A DNA stretch of 64,000 nt from Planctomycetota bacterium (GTDB lineage Bacteria > Planctomycetota > Planctomycetia > Planctomycetales > Planctomycetaceae), in assembly GCA_003388505.1 (NCBI GenBank), contig QQVO01000076.1, positions 62,001-126,000 of the forward strand, given 5' to 3'. How positions within the stretch are numbered: the first letter of the stretch is position 1; every line of letters begins with the position of its first letter. This document shows positions 10,029 through 21,032 of this stretch, piece by piece. The notes beneath the pieces are model-generated. The model was not told where the DNA came from. It ran no database searches and saw nothing but the letters and a program-made list of their open reading frames with translations. The translations under genes were made by a program, and so were the position numbers.

Positions 10029-11198
10029 GTGTCGGACTCTTCTCCACTGGTCGACCTCGACGACATTCTGATCGAGGAACCGGATAGCCTCGACGAACAG
10101 GGCGTCGACCCGGAGCGGCTCGCGGCCCGTCCTCCCGGCCCGGGACTGCCGGAGTCGATCGGCTGGCTCGTGCTGGTCTTTCTGGCCCAGTTAGGCGCGG
10201 GGCTGGTCGTGATGGCGGCCTACACGGTCTTCCTGGCGGTTTCCGGCGTGCCGTTGCGGGCGTTTGAGGCGGAGATCGAGTCGCTCAATCCCACCGTTAC
10301 GCTCTGGTTGTTCGGCGGGCCGAACCTGTTTGCGTTTCTCTTCATCATTGGCGTCGGCTTGATTCGCCTGCGGCCGTCCCCGGTCCGGCAGCTCAACCTC
10401 TCCTCGCCGTCCGTCACGCAGTTCCTGATTTTCTCAACGGCCGTCCTGCCGCTCGGCCTGATTGCCGATGCGCTGTGGCAGCCTGGCGTGGACCTGTGGG
10501 AACAGATCGTGGAGAAGTTCCCCCTGCTCCAGTTGCTGGACCAATCGAACGTCATTGAGTTCATGGAAACGATTCACGGCGCGAATCTGCCGTCGTTGTT
10601 GCTGCTCGTGGCAGTTGTTCCCGCGATCGGGGAAGAGTTCGTCTTTCGGGGACTGATCGGGCGCGGGCTTGTCGCGCGGTGGGGAGTCTTCGCGGGAGTG
10701 GCCTTCACGTCCGTCATGTTCGCCGCGATGCACATGTACCCGCCGCACGTGTGGGCGATCCTCCCCGTGGGGATCATGATGCACATCGTCTACCTCTCAA
10801 CGCGCAGCTTCTGGGCGCCGGTGGTCTTCCACTTCATAAACAACAGCCTGGCCTCGATCTACACGGCGTACGGCCTGACCGAGTCGGATGTCGTTGACCA
10901 GCCCGCCGCCTGGCTGTTGATCGCAGCCCCGATCTATGTGATCGTCTGCTGTGCCCTGCTCTGGCGATACCGGACGCGTTACGTCGATGAAGAAGGGCAG
11001 GAGGTTTCGCCCGGTTATTACACCGCGGCCCCGCCGGATACAATGGGCCCGACCAGGCGGCAAACAGTCCGTTCAATCCCGGTCATCATTGTGATGGGGT
11101 TGATACTGGCCGCGGAAATTGGAACGGTGGTGCACGATCTGATCTCGGCATCGGCGCCCGTTGTCGATGAGATCGAGGACGCCTCCGGCGGTCAATGA
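10029..11198 (+). CDS. CPBP-family intramembrane metalloprotease
   Basis: Product of 389 residues beginning at GTG 10029. The first 45 residues are acidic and soluble, then about eight hydrophobic segments follow. The CPBP (Abi/CAAX-protease) motifs are present: EEFVFRG with Glu202, Glu203 and Arg207, FAAMHMY with His235, and FHFINN with His268. Family members cleave prenylated or membrane proteins or act in peptide immunity; the substrate here is unknown. A repeat of the R1 family with a terminator-like hairpin follows the gene about 110 bases downstream. Confidence 0.88.
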   Translation: MSDSSPLVDLDDILIEEPDSLDEQGVDPERLAARPPGPGLPESIGWLVLVFLAQLGAGLVVMAAYTVFLAVSGVPLRAFEAEIESLNPTVTLWLFGGPNLFAFLFIIGVGLIRLRPSPVRQLNLSSPSVTQFLIFSTAVLPLGLIADALWQPGVDLWEQIVEKFPLLQLLDQSNVIEFMETIHGANLPSLLLLVAVVPAIGEEFVFRGLIGRGLVARWGVFAGVAFTSVMFAAMHMYPPHVWAILPVGIMMHIVYLSTRSFWAPVVFHFINNSLASIYTAYGLTESDVVDQPAAWLLIAAPIYVIVCCALLWRYRTRYVDEEGQEVSPGYYTAAPPDTMGPTRRQTVRSIPVIIVMGLILAAEIGTVVHDLISASAPVVDEIEDASGGQ

Positions 11199-11305
11199 GC
11201 ATGAACAAATCATCGAACGCGGTCTGCTGCGAAGCGTCGCCGGCCGGTTGCTGTTCTTCTTCCCGATTTCGCGGCACTCGTTTCGGTCGCTGATTCATGT
11301 CGCAC

Positions 11306-11400
11306 GTGCCCTGACAGGGCTTTATTCTGGGATTGGCTGAACCGCGAATCCGCACGGAGCCCCCCGGGATTCGTGCTCTCGTACGAACCGCTCGACTCAC
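11306..11400 (-). repeat. R1 dispersed repeat, copy a
   Basis: On the minus strand this reads like the other R1 copies: a stem around GCACGAATCCC, then CGGATTCGCGGTTCAGCC, and AAAGCCCTGTCAGGGC at the end. Read on the plus strand, GCCCTGACAGGGC followed by TTTATT looks like a factor-independent terminator for the upstream CPBP gene. The repeat ends 6 bases before the TTG start of the next gene. Confidence 0.8.
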
Positions 11401-11406
11401 AAATCC

Positions 11407-12528
11407 TTGATCGCCAAACCACTCGTCCTTTTCGTACTCGCCTGCATCGTCCCGTCGCTGGTCATCTCGTGCGTTGCGACGGCCCTCATGCGGCGCTGGG
11501 CCCCCCGCTGGGGACTGATTGATCAGCCGGCCGCACGCAAGGTGCACTCCACGCCGACTCCCCTGGGCGGCGGCGTCGGCATCTACTGCGGCTTCGTGAT
11601 TCCGATCGTAGCGGCCTACTCCGCGATCCTGCTGCTGCCGCGCGATACTCTGACGTCCGCACTCCCCCTCGGATGGGAAGAGCACGTTGCCGGCGCTCTC
11701 TCGCGCGGTCCCCAGCTTGCGGCCATCCTTGGGGCGGGAACATTGCTGGCCGTGATGGGATTGATCGACGACGTCAAAGGGCTCCCCTGGCAGCCGAGGC
11801 TCGCGGTGCAACTGGGGATCGCGATCGCCCTGGCGCTGGCCGGCGTGCGGGCGACGGTGTTCGTCGAGGCGGAGTGGGTCGGCATGCTCGCTACGGTGAT
11901 CTGGATCGTGGTCCTCGTGAACGCCTTCAATTTCCTGGACAACATGGACGGACTGTCCGCCGGAATCGGTTTGATCGCGGCCGTCGTCTTCGCATCGATC
12001 ATGCTCAGTTTCAGCGGATCACCGCGGTGGCTGGTGGGCGGCAGCCTGCTTGTGCTCGCCGGGTCGCTGGCCGGATTTCTGGTCCATAATCGCCCCCCCG
12101 CAAAGATCTTCATGGGGGACGCCGGCAGCACGTTTCTCGGCCTGACGCTGGCCTGTTTGACGCTGGTCGGCACGTTCTACGATCCGCAGCAGGCGGGCCG
12201 GCACGTGATGCTGGCGCCGATCTGTGTCCTCGCCGTGCCGCTGTTCGACCTGACGACCGTTGTGTTCATACGCCTCAAGGAAGGACGCAGCCCGTTTCAT
12301 CCGGACAAGAACCATTTCTCGCATCGGCTGGTGGAACTCGGTCTCAGCCGCTATCACGCCGTGCTGACGGTGCACCTCGTGACGCTGACCACCGGCCTGG
12401 CGGCGCTGCTGATCTACGAAATGTCGAGTCTCTCCCGAACAGCGCTCGTGGCAGCGCTGGTCCTCTGCGTATTGACGGTCATCACGGTGCTCGAGACGGT
12501 CGGTCGGCGGCGGAACGGAGACGCTTGA
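11407..12528 (+). CDS. MraY/WecA-family undecaprenyl-phosphate glycosyl-1-phosphate transferase
   Basis: Product of 373 residues with about eleven hydrophobic segments. The start is TTG 11407, directly after a repeat; no ATG gives a full-length first helix. Family signatures are LIDQPAARKVHSTPTPLGGG, LIDDVKGLPWQ (Asp-Asp pair), NAFNFLDNMDGLSAG, FMGDAGSTFLGL and KNHFSHRL. The HSTPTPLGGG start and HFSHRL loop point to the WecA/TagO branch rather than MraY itself. It would load the first sugar phosphate onto undecaprenyl phosphate for a surface polysaccharide. The O-antigen-ligase-like gene follows, which supports that role. Confidence 0.88.
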   Translation: MIAKPLVLFVLACIVPSLVISCVATALMRRWAPRWGLIDQPAARKVHSTPTPLGGGVGIYCGFVIPIVAAYSAILLLPRDTLTSALPLGWEEHVAGALSRGPQLAAILGAGTLLAVMGLIDDVKGLPWQPRLAVQLGIAIALALAGVRATVFVEAEWVGMLATVIWIVVLVNAFNFLDNMDGLSAGIGLIAAVVFASIMLSFSGSPRWLVGGSLLVLAGSLAGFLVHNRPPAKIFMGDAGSTFLGLTLACLTLVGTFYDPQQAGRHVMLAPICVLAVPLFDLTTVVFIRLKEGRSPFHPDKNHFSHRLVELGLSRYHAVLTVHLVTLTTGLAALLIYEMSSLSRTALVAALVLCVLTVITVLETVGRRRNGDA

Positions 12529-12609
12529 TCCCTGCAGAAACGGCCGGCCGGGAAGGACCATCAGGCAGATCCCCATCCACGAGTCGAATCCAGCGCAGTT
12601 GTTGGCCGC

Positions 12610-14886
12610 GTGACAGTCAAACGCAAACAGCCGAATCGAGTCGCCGCGCCGGTCAACCATCCGGCCGCCGCCAAACCGTATCCGTCCGGACTGTTCGCAA
12701 CGTTGGGACTCGCCCTGTTCGCCGTGCGGTTCTTCGTCCCCGCCGAATCGGCGGCGCTCGGAGACACGCTGTGGATTGTCGTCTTGTGGCTGCTGGCGGG
12801 CTGCTTCTGGAGTCTCCTCGCATATCGAAATGGAGAACGTCCGCTGCGATTGGACCGCTATGATGCGGCCGTCTGGCTGCTCGTCGCGGGGCACGTGATT
12901 TCCGCCGGCGTCGTTGTTGCAACGGCCGGACAGCAGCGCGCCGCGCTCAACATGCTGTGGGAGTGGATCGGCGTCGGGCTCGCCGTCAGTCTGTTGAGGC
13001 GCTGGCTCCCCGCAGTCGCGCTGCGGCGACAGGTCTCCGGCGTGGTGTGCGTCTCCTGTATCCTGCTCGCCGGTCTGGGAGTCTGGCAGTTCATCGTCTG
13101 GATGCCGGCCAACCGGGCGCTGGTCGAAGAGTTTCAGGAACTCACGGCGGCGGACTCTCTGACCCGCGTGGAAGCGGATCGGTTGTCGGAACTCCAGCGC
13201 GATCTGGGCGCGGCCGGTAACGATCGGGCAGCGCAGCAGGCGTACTTGGAGCGGTTACTGGCCAGCGAACCGATCGGACGATTCGCACTGGCGAACACCC
13301 TCGCCGGTCTGCTTGCCGTCGGTCTGTTGTTCCTCGGCAGCGCGACGGCGGATTGTGTCGTGAATCGCGGAAGCCGCGGGCGGCTTGTCGCGCTCGCTGC
13401 CTGTCTGCTGCTGGTCGCTTACTGTCTGATTCTGACCAAGAGCCGCACCGCCTGGCTGGCTGCGCTGTGTGGCCTGCCGGCGTGGGCGTATTTCGCACAG
13501 GGACGGCGGTTGCTCTCCCGGCGATTCGTCGGCGGAGGTCTGGCCGCTGCGATACTCGTCATCGCATTGGCGATCGTCGGCGTATTGACCGGCGGACTGG
13601 ATCGCTTCGTTCTGTCGGAAGCCCCCAAATCGATGCGCTACCGGCTGGAATACTGGCGAGGAACCTGGGGCGTCATCACCGAGCATCCTGTCCTCGGGGT
13701 CGGCCCGGGGAACTTCCGCCAGCACTACCTCAAGCACAAGTTGCCGGAATCGAGCGAAGAAATCCTCGATCCGCACAATCTGTTGCTGGACGCCTGGGCG
13801 AACGGCGGCCTGATCGCGCTGGCCGGGCTGGTGGCAGTCGTCGCGCTGTTCATCATCGGCGCCCGGAGATCGGTCGCTGCCTCTCCTGCCGCAGCGACCG
13901 CCGAAAGACGCGATCGTCACGGAGATGCCAGCGACCCCGGCGGGAGATGGATGCTGCTGCGCGTCGGCGTCTGTGGACTCGGCCTGACCTGCCTCTATCT
14001 GTGGGGGATGACGGCGGGCTCGATCGAGCAACTGGTTTACCTCCTTCTCGCATGGGTCTTGCTCGCCTGCCTGTTGCCGAGATTCGGTGTCAGTCAGGCG
14101 GGCTGGCAAGCGGGAGGCGTCGCTCTGCTCGTGCATCTGCTGGCCGCAGGCGGACTGGGAATGCCGGCTGTTTGCGTTTTGTTGCTCCTGTTGTTGACTG
14201 CAGAACCGCGACCGGCGCCAGCCGGGCGTCCTCATCCGATTGGTGCTGACGACAGCCAGCCAAACGAGAGAGCGACCCGCAGCTTCGCCCTCTCCTTCTG
14301 CGCCGTCACCGGTGCGGCGGCCGCGGCCTGCGTGTGGACGGCCTACATGCCAGTGCTGATGTCCCGCACGTTTGTGGCGGCAGCAGAACACGCGATGAGC
14401 GCGCGTCCCAATCCGGAACTCGCCCGGCGCGACTTGCAGCACGCCACCGAAAGCGACCCTCTCGACCCCACGCCGTGGATGCTGCTGGCGCAGCTCGATC
14501 ACCAGGCGTCCCTGCTTTCGCAACGGAACACCGACCGCGAATTCGAGAACGCAGTCGCTTCGATGGCCGAGTCGATCAACCGCGATCCGATCAGTCCCAA
14601 GCGATACTGGATCCTCGGACAGTGGCAGTTGAAACGGGCTCTGCGCACAGACAACGAGCGATTGCTCAAGGACGCCATCCGCAGCCTGCAGACCGCGGCG
14701 AACGGGTACCCGAACCATTCGGGGATCCAGGCGTCGCTGGCAGAGTCGCTGGCCGCCGCGGGTGAGACCGAAGAGGCGCGCCTGCATGCATCCCGGGCGC
14801 TCGAACTGAACGATCTCAATCACAGCCTCGGTCACTACGACCGTCTCCTGGACGATGACACACGGCAGCGACTGGAGGCACTCTGA
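12610..14886 (+). CDS. O-antigen ligase (Wzy_C) family protein with C-terminal TPR region
   Basis: Product of 758 residues from GTG 12610. Residues 1-560 hold twelve or more hydrophobic segments with a large loop around 320-395, where TKSRTAWLA and GVGPGNFRQHYL are Wzy/WaaL-type motifs and DPHNLLLDAWANGGLIAL follows. The last 170 residues are soluble and read as TPR-like helices. A ligase or polymerase of this family joins or polymerises lipid-linked glycan on the outer face of the inner membrane. It lies directly after the WecA-like gene, giving a two-gene glycan unit. Confidence 0.85.
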   Translation: MTVKRKQPNRVAAPVNHPAAAKPYPSGLFATLGLALFAVRFFVPAESAALGDTLWIVVLWLLAGCFWSLLAYRNGERPLRLDRYDAAVWLLVAGHVISAGVVVATAGQQRAALNMLWEWIGVGLAVSLLRRWLPAVALRRQVSGVVCVSCILLAGLGVWQFIVWMPANRALVEEFQELTAADSLTRVEADRLSELQRDLGAAGNDRAAQQAYLERLLASEPIGRFALANTLAGLLAVGLLFLGSATADCVVNRGSRGRLVALAACLLLVAYCLILTKSRTAWLAALCGLPAWAYFAQGRRLLSRRFVGGGLAAAILVIALAIVGVLTGGLDRFVLSEAPKSMRYRLEYWRGTWGVITEHPVLGVGPGNFRQHYLKHKLPESSEEILDPHNLLLDAWANGGLIALAGLVAVVALFIIGARRSVAASPAAATAERRDRHGDASDPGGRWMLLRVGVCGLGLTCLYLWGMTAGSIEQLVYLLLAWVLLACLLPRFGVSQAGWQAGGVALLVHLLAAGGLGMPAVCVLLLLLLTAEPRPAPAGRPHPIGADDSQPNERATRSFALSFCAVTGAAAAACVWTAYMPVLMSRTFVAAAEHAMSARPNPELARRDLQHATESDPLDPTPWMLLAQLDHQASLLSQRNTDREFENAVASMAESINRDPISPKRYWILGQWQLKRALRTDNERLLKDAIRSLQTAANGYPNHSGIQASLAESLAAAGETEEARLHASRALELNDLNHSLGHYDRLLDDDTRQRLEAL

Positions 14887-14890
14887 TCGC

Positions 14891-16156
14891 ATGCACGGCC
14901 CACCCCCAAACTCCGCAGCACACAACCCATCCCGGCAGTCAATCGCCGGCCGCTGGGTGATCCCCGTCGAAGGATCGCCGATTGAGCACGGCATCATAGA
15001 GATCGAGAACGGCCGAATTGTCGCTTTGCATCAGAATCCCGCCGAGGATGCGGTCTCTTTCGGCGACGCTGTCATCGTTCCGGGGCTGATCAACGCCCAC
15101 ACCCATCTCGAATTCAGCAGCCTGGAGCAACCGCTTGCGGCGGACTCGTTCGCCGCGTGGATTCGCGCGGTCGTTGCCCATCGCAGGACGCGGTCGATCA
15201 GCAACGCAGCCGCAGCAAAGATCGGACTGCACGAATCCGCCGCCTCCGGCACGGTGACCGTCGGCGAGATTGCGACAAAAGGCTGGTCCGGGGAACTCTT
15301 CGCAGACACCGATCTGCGAGCCGTCATCTTTCGGGAACTGCTCGCACTGCATCCCGACCGCATCCCCGGGCAACTTTCAATCGCATCAGAGCACCTTGAG
15401 CCGGCGCAGGAGTCCGGCGAAAGCGGACCTGTCTTCGGGCTCAGCCCGCATGCCCCGTATAGCGTTCATCCGGAATTGTTTCGCGAAGTCTGCGGTCTCG
15501 CCGCCGCGCGATCGGCGCCGATCGCGTTTCATCTTGCGGAGACGCGTGAGGAACTCCAACTTCTCGACTCATCGACCGGACCGCTCGTCGATCTGTTCCG
15601 GGAGATGGGGTTCTGGATCGACGGTCAGATTGAGGCTGGAACCCGACCTCTCGACTATCTGCAAGAGATGGCCCGCGCGCCGCAGGGAATCGTGATCCAC
15701 GGCAACTACCTGAGTGACAGCGAGATCGAATTCCTCGCCGAACATTCAAACCTGACGGTCGTTTACTGCCCCCGAACGCACCATTTCTTCCGGCATGCGC
15801 CGCATCCGTGGCTCAAGCTGCACGAACGCGGCGTGCGCGTGGCGCTCGGTACAGACAGCCGGGCCTCCAATCCGGACCTCAGCCTGTGGAACGAAATCGT
15901 ATTCCTTCACGAGCGATTTCCCGATGTCGCTCCCGCACTGTTGCTGCAGATGGCGACACGAAACGGCGCTGGCGGCTTGGGAATCGCAGAGGAGACCGGT
16001 TCGATCGTCCCCGGCAAAGCAGCCGACCTGACGGTCATCCAACCGGCACACCGGGACGACCGCGATGCATTCGCCGGGCTGTTGTCTTCCGGCAGCCGCG
16101 TCGTTGCCGCGATGCGGGGCGGGAAATGGATTCAGTCCGCGCGCCTCAGACGATGA
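14891..16156 (+). CDS. Amidohydrolase / cytosine-deaminase-like aminohydrolase
   Basis: Product of 421 residues from ATG 14891; an upstream ATG at 14855 lies in the previous gene. Metal ligands match the ATZ/TRZ and S-adenosylhomocysteine deaminase subgroup: NAHTHLEF (His70, His72), later His in FGLSPHAPYSVHP and AFHLAETREE, CPRTHHFF, and GTDSRASNPDLSLWNE with the catalytic Asp. Likely a purine-nucleoside or related deaminase; aminodeoxyfutalosine deaminase of menaquinone synthesis is a possible alternative. Its 3' end overlaps the convergent epimerase gene by 11 bases. Confidence 0.78.
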   Translation: MHGPPPNSAAHNPSRQSIAGRWVIPVEGSPIEHGIIEIENGRIVALHQNPAEDAVSFGDAVIVPGLINAHTHLEFSSLEQPLAADSFAAWIRAVVAHRRTRSISNAAAAKIGLHESAASGTVTVGEIATKGWSGELFADTDLRAVIFRELLALHPDRIPGQLSIASEHLEPAQESGESGPVFGLSPHAPYSVHPELFREVCGLAAARSAPIAFHLAETREELQLLDSSTGPLVDLFREMGFWIDGQIEAGTRPLDYLQEMARAPQGIVIHGNYLSDSEIEFLAEHSNLTVVYCPRTHHFFRHAPHPWLKLHERGVRVALGTDSRASNPDLSLWNEIVFLHERFPDVAPALLLQMATRNGAGGLGIAEETGSIVPGKAADLTVIQPAHRDDRDAFAGLLSSGSRVVAAMRGGKWIQSARLRR

Positions 16157-17105
16157 CGGGCCGCGCCGTAATGTCGATCCACGTTTCGTACGTCTCACCC
16201 GGTTCGAGCACGTGCCAGCCCGCATCGACGCCCCGCTGCTCAAGATTGATTGCGTCCGTCACACAGGTGTATGGCTCCATGCAGACCGCGTCCCGGTCCG
16301 CGGGCGTGTAAACGACGATCTCGCGGAAACGCGGGTCGCACGCCTGGATCACTTCCAGCCCGGACTGCTCGTCCATGATGACGCAGGCAATGTGGTCCCC
16401 CTGGGCAGTGACGCCGGTCAGCACGTCGTCAAAGTTGGCCGAACGGACATACGCGCCCCGGCTGACGTCCTTCTCAGCCGGAATGGGAACGATGTTGCCA
16501 GTCGGAAGGCAATCCTCGAGTTCCCACTGCTTGCCGACCGGCGCTTCGATCAGACATCGCTCCACGCTCCCTTCTTCTCCCAGCGGCAGGCGGAAGTAGG
16601 CGTGCGTTCCGAATCCCCACGGCATCGGTCGCGTGTCGGGATTGATGATGCGGATTTTTGAACGCAGCGTGGCCCCCGAAAGCTCATACGCGACCTGAAT
16701 CAGGCAGTCGGTCGGCCAGGCGGCGGCCCGGTCGGGATCGTCGCGGCTCAGTTGCCACTCGCCGACCACGCGGTTCGCCCCGCGTTCGATCACCCGCCAG
16801 GGGGTGTCGAGCGCGAACCCGTGAATCGCGTTCGGCCGGTCCGGTGAAAGCGGAATCTGGTAATCCTGCCCGTCCCACGAAAAGCGGCCGTCTCGAATGC
16901 GGTTGGGAAAGGGAAACAGAATCGGAATTCCGTTCCCGCTCGCTCGCTGTCGCGTTTCGGCGAAGTCGGGGCTGGAGTCGATGACGTCGATGGAACGGTC
17001 GCCCACCTGCGCCCGGAATTCGAAGCAGTTGAAACCGTAATCAGGCAGGATCGACGCGGTGGAACCGGCGTCGCTCAGCACGATCGGGGACTCGAAATCG
17101 GACAT
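16146..17105 (-). CDS. Aldose 1-epimerase (mutarotase) family protein
   Basis: Product of 319 residues from ATG 17105; a longer frame to 17144 adds only 13 unlikely residues. GIPILFPFPNRIRDGRFSWDGQ and NAIHGFALDTPW contain the Asn-Arg and His of the galactose-mutarotase active site, and WGFGTHAYFRLPLG contains the second catalytic His. It interconverts alpha and beta anomers of aldoses. The exact sugar is not evident. It is transcribed away from smc, which starts far upstream on the same strand, and it overlaps the amidohydrolase tail to tail. Confidence 0.88.
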   Translation of the reverse strand: MSDFESPIVLSDAGSTASILPDYGFNCFEFRAQVGDRSIDVIDSSPDFAETRQRASGNGIPILFPFPNRIRDGRFSWDGQDYQIPLSPDRPNAIHGFALDTPWRVIERGANRVVGEWQLSRDDPDRAAAWPTDCLIQVAYELSGATLRSKIRIINPDTRPMPWGFGTHAYFRLPLGEEGSVERCLIEAPVGKQWELEDCLPTGNIVPIPAEKDVSRGAYVRSANFDDVLTGVTAQGDHIACVIMDEQSGLEVIQACDPRFREIVVYTPADRDAVCMEPYTCVTDAINLEQRGVDAGWHVLEPGETYETWIDITARPVIV

Positions 17106-17180
17106 GGCGGTATTCTCCGGTGCGGTTCGCCCGCAGCGTCGCATGATCGGGCGAACGACGCAAGCACGCCAAGCCGCGAG

Positions 17181-20100
17181 TCACGCCGCTCCGCGAGTGC
17201 GGATTTCCCCGTTGTCGCTCACGTCGTCGAATCGCACCGCCATCCGTTTGGAGATACCCGCCTGCTCCATCGTAACGCCGTAAATCGCGTTCGCGACCGT
17301 CATTGTCCGCTTCCGGTGCGTAATCACGACGAACTGCGTCATCTCGGTGAAGTCGCGGAGGATGCCGGCGTAGCGGTCAACGTTCGCTTCGTCGAGCGCT
17401 GCGTCGACTTCATCCAGAATGCAGTACGGGCTGGGCTTGCTCTTGAACATCGCAAACAATAGCGCGATGGCCGTCAGCGTCTTCTCGCCGCCGCTCAAGA
17501 GAGAGATGCTGCGGAGTTCCTTGCCCGGCGGGCGGGCGACGATGTCGATTCCGCACTCCAGGACGTCGCTGGGGTCTTCGAGAACGATGTCCGCTTCGCC
17601 GCCGCCGAACAGCCGGCGAAACAACTCGCGGAAATGTTCGCGGATCGAGTCGAACGTCTCGGTGAACATTCGGCGACTCTCCGCATTGATCCGGCGAATG
17701 ATCTCCTCGAGAGCCATCTTCGCTTCGGACAGGTCGGCGAGTTGGCTGCTCAGCCGCGTGTACCGCGTTTCCAGATCGTCCAGGCTCTCCAGCGCCTCGG
17801 TGTTCACGTGGCCCATCGACTTGATCTTGCGGCGCAGCTTCTGAACGTGCTCTTCCATCTCCGCACGAACCGCTGCATAGTCGTCCTCCGGGCGAGTCGT
17901 GTCTTCCACGGCTTCGGGCGTCTCCTCGTCGGTCCCGTCCGCCTCGTCAACAACATTGTGAGACTGCGAATCCAGCCAATCCTGATACGCAGAGCATCCC
18001 TGTTCGACCAGTTCCCGCAGATCGACCTGGAACTCCTCTTCGATCCGCTCCTGCAGCAGCGACAACTGGTGCTCGGCTTCGCGAATCTTCAGTTCGGCGG
18101 CGTGTTCCGCGTCGCTCAACTGCCGACGCTGGCGATGAATCTCGTCCTCCTCCCGGGTCTGGGCGGCGCGTTTCGCCACCAGGTCTTGGCGCACGGCGAC
18201 CACCTCGTCGATGGCGTCGCACAGCAGTTCGATCGCTCCAAAGTGAGCCGCGATCTCGGATTCCGCCTGAAGGATCTGCCGCTCGATTGATCTCCGCGAT
18301 GCGAGGTTTCCGCGCAACCGTTCGTCCGCCTGCTGAAACTGTCTTCGCCGGCGGCGTTGGTCCTCTTCGAGACGGCCCTGCACGTCCCGGAGGCTGCTGA
18401 CCCGTTCTTCGTGCTTGGCCAGTTCCAGTTGCGCCCGCTTGGATTCGTCGCGCACTTCGTTGAGCGCCGCTTCGATCTCTTCGATTTCTGCCGATGCGCT
18501 CCGGATCTTCTGTTCCGATTCGTCAATCTGCTCTCGCCGTTCAGTCGATTCCTGCTCCAGCCGCGACTGTTCGCGGTGCAGTTCGTCCTGCCGCGCCTCG
18601 ATTTTCGCCAGGTTGGCACGCGCAGACTCCATTTCGGCCAGCAGTCGGTCAAGTTCCTGCTCCTGGGCGGACAGCTTCAGTTTCTCTTCGGTCAACCGGT
18701 CCGAAGACTGCTGCCGTCGCACCCGAGCTCGGGCCAGTTCGTCGTCCACGCCGGTCAGGTTCTGCCCCAGTTGCGTCATTTCCCGAAACTGCTCGGCGAT
18801 TTCATCATCGAGCGTTCGCAGATCCAGACGCAACTGTCGCAATTCGCTCTTGCGAGAAACGACCGACGTCTCGGTCGGCACGCTGCCGGCATAGAGCGAT
18901 CCGTCCGAATCGATCAATTCTCCCTGCATCGTCACCAGACGGACATTCCCGGCACAGCGGTCGGCAAGGTTCCGGGCGACGTCAAGGGTTTCAACGATCC
19001 ACGTCCGGGAGAGCAGGTGCTCGGCGACTCCGGAGATCTCGGCAGCCTCCGCGACGACCTGATCCGCCCGCGCGACGACTCCCGGCTCGCCGGAGAGATC
19101 GAGAGGCGATGCGCGCTCGCCTTCGATCGCCGGCGCACCGCTGCGCGGAGGATACGGAAGAAAGCCGACGCGGCCCTGCAACAGGCCGTCCGCCGAGTTG
19201 AGGTACTCGCTCAGCGACTCAACATCCCGCGTGATGACGAGTTGGGCCGCCGGGCCGAGCGCGACTTCCAGCAAGGCGGCGAATTCCAGCGGGACGTCGA
19301 TGAGGTCTCCCACGCAGCCCTGGATGCCGTTCCACGGCGGTTCATCGAGTTGCGCGGCGCGATCGAGGATTTCCCGCACGCCGATCCCCAGTCCTTCGCG
19401 CCGCCGCTCCAGACTCTCCAGCACGTGAATTCGAGCGTCCCAGGCGATCCGCTGCTCCCGCATCGCCGCCAGTGACTTTTCGCTGTGACCCTGCTCGTCG
19501 AGCAGACGCAGCCGTTCTGTTTCGAGCCGCTCGACGTCGGCCCCCACGGCGTTGTGCTCCTGCTGCGCCGCATGCACCGCTTCGCGAAGCTGATCGCGAT
19601 CACCGGCCGCTGCGCCCGAGAGTTCTTCCATCCGTTCGAGCCGCGCTCGGGCGGCGTCAAGCGCCGATTCGGCGTCCGACAACTGCGACTGGATCAACAA
19701 CACCCGCGCGGATTGATCCGACCGCGCCTGGTGCAACTGCTCCAACTCACGTTGCGACGCCGTCAGACGCGCCCGGGCCGCTGCGGCGTGTTCGGAAAGT
19801 TGCTCGACCATTTCATCGCGGGCGGCGAGCGATTGCTCCTGTTCCGCCAGCGCGGCTTCGAAACGCGCCAGCCGCTCGCGCGTGTCTTCGATTTCCCCTT
19901 CGATCGCCCGCACGTGAAGATTCAGTTCGTGGCGTTCGCTGCGGAGAGCGTCCACTTCCTGGCCCAGTTCCCGGCTGCGGCCGGTCTGGTGCCGGATTGT
20001 GGATTCACAGGCGGCGATGATTTCCCGCTTTTCAGCCGCCTGCTGCTGCTGTCGCTGAAGCCGGCTGTCGACCTCGGCAAGTTCCGCCTCGTTGGCCGAT

Positions 20101-20903
20101 TTGACCGCCTCCAGCTCGGCAAGCTGTTCCGTCAGTGCGGCCTGCTTGTTGGACCGATCAGTCGCTTGCGACTGTTCCTGGGTGAGCGTGTCGGAATGGC
20201 GGCGGTAGTCGTCGGCCGCCAGCCCGAACCAGACGTCGCGCAATTCCTGCGTCAGTTCACGGTAGCGGGTCGCCCTGGAGGCCTGTGAGCGGGTGGCGTT
20301 CAGTTGCGTCTCGACTTCGTCGACGATGTCCGTCAGACGGGTGAGATTCTGCGAGACGCGTTCGAGCTTCCGCTCAGCGTCGGCCCGCCGGTTCTTGAAG
20401 CGGCTGATGCCTGCCGCCTCCTCAAAAACCACCCGCCGGGTGGTCGGGTTCGCCTGCAGAATCTGGTCGACGCGGCCCTGCTCGATGATGCTGTAGGCGC
20501 TCGTGCCCGCACCGGTGCCCATCAGGCAGTCTTTGATGTCCTTCAGCCTGACGACGGCGCCGTTCAGCAGATATTCCGACTCCCCGCTGCGATAGAGACG
20601 GCGGCCGATCTGCACCTCGGTGGCGTCGATGCGGAGCAGGCCCGATGTGTTGTCGAACGTCAGCGTCGCTTCGGCGAATCCGCTCGGCTTCCGCCCGACC
20701 GAACCGTTGAAGATGACGTCCGCCATCTCCTTGCCGCGCAGGCTCTTCGGACTCTGATCGCCGAGAATCCATTTGATGCCGTCGACGACGTTGCTCTTCC
20801 CGCTGCCGTTGGGGCCCACGACGCACGTGATGCCCGGCGCAAAATCGAACGCCGTTCGATCCGCGAAGCTCTTGAATCCGAAGAGTTCCAATCGGGTCAG
20901 CAT
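17181..20903 (-). CDS. smc: Chromosome segregation ATPase SMC
   Basis: Product of 1240 residues beginning [17 protein letters not shown]. Walker A is GPNGSGKSN (near residue 32). Two long coiled coils flank a hinge (about 515-660, [22 protein letters not shown]). [17 protein letters not shown] is the ABC signature and [12 protein letters not shown] is Walker B, both near the C-terminus. With ScpA and ScpB it would form the condensin that organises and separates chromosomes; those genes are not in the window. A short acidic insert ([16 protein letters not shown]) interrupts the second coiled coil. Length and motif order are normal. Confidence 0.96.
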   Translation of the reverse strand: MLTRLELFGFKSFADRTAFDFAPGITCVVGPNGSGKSNVVDGIKWILGDQSPKSLRGKEMADVIFNGSVGRKPSGFAEATLTFDNTSGLLRIDATEVQIGRRLYRSGESEYLLNGAVVRLKDIKDCLMGTGAGTSAYSIIEQGRVDQILQANPTTRRVVFEEAAGISRFKNRRADAERKLERVSQNLTRLTDIVDEVETQLNATRSQASRATRYRELTQELRDVWFGLAADDYRRHSDTLTQEQSQATDRSNKQAALTEQLAELEAVKSANEAELAEVDSRLQRQQQQAAEKREIIAACESTIRHQTGRSRELGQEVDALRSERHELNLHVRAIEGEIEDTRERLARFEAALAEQEQSLAARDEMVEQLSEHAAAARARLTASQRELEQLHQARSDQSARVLLIQSQLSDAESALDAARARLERMEELSGAAAGDRDQLREAVHAAQQEHNAVGADVERLETERLRLLDEQGHSEKSLAAMREQRIAWDARIHVLESLERRREGLGIGVREILDRAAQLDEPPWNGIQGCVGDLIDVPLEFAALLEVALGPAAQLVITRDVESLSEYLNSADGLLQGRVGFLPYPPRSGAPAIEGERASPLDLSGEPGVVARADQVVAEAAEISGVAEHLLSRTWIVETLDVARNLADRCAGNVRLVTMQGELIDSDGSLYAGSVPTETSVVSRKSELRQLRLDLRTLDDEIAEQFREMTQLGQNLTGVDDELARARVRRQQSSDRLTEEKLKLSAQEQELDRLLAEMESARANLAKIEARQDELHREQSRLEQESTERREQIDESEQKIRSASAEIEEIEAALNEVRDESKRAQLELAKHEERVSSLRDVQGRLEEDQRRRRRQFQQADERLRGNLASRRSIERQILQAESEIAAHFGAIELLCDAIDEVVAVRQDLVAKRAAQTREEDEIHRQRRQLSDAEHAAELKIREAEHQLSLLQERIEEEFQVDLRELVEQGCSAYQDWLDSQSHNVVDEADGTDEETPEAVEDTTRPEDDYAAVRAEMEEHVQKLRRKIKSMGHVNTEALESLDDLETRYTRLSSQLADLSEAKMALEEIIRRINAESRRMFTETFDSIREHFRELFRRLFGGGEADIVLEDPSDVLECGIDIVARPPGKELRSISLLSGGEKTLTAIALLFAMFKSKPSPYCILDEVDAALDEANVDRYAGILRDFTEMTQFVVITHRKRTMTVANAIYGVTMEQAGISKRMAVRFDDVSDNGEIRTRGAA

Positions 20904-21032
20904 TCACACCAATCCATCAATGGCCGTATCGTCGCTGCGCTCTGGGAAGCAGAAACAGGCTGTCGTCGCGTTTGTCGCTCGTTCATCAGGTGGCTGGCGC
21001 CATCCATGCTCCCGCAGCGGAATTCGGCGGGC

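Noticed and set aside
13255-14997. Open frame of 580 codons on the minus strand opposite the ligase gene
   Set aside because: No motif, and the plus-strand gene has membrane helices and family motifs.
17634-20288. Several long plus-strand frames opposite smc
   Set aside because: They cover the coiled-coil coding region and have no motifs of their own.
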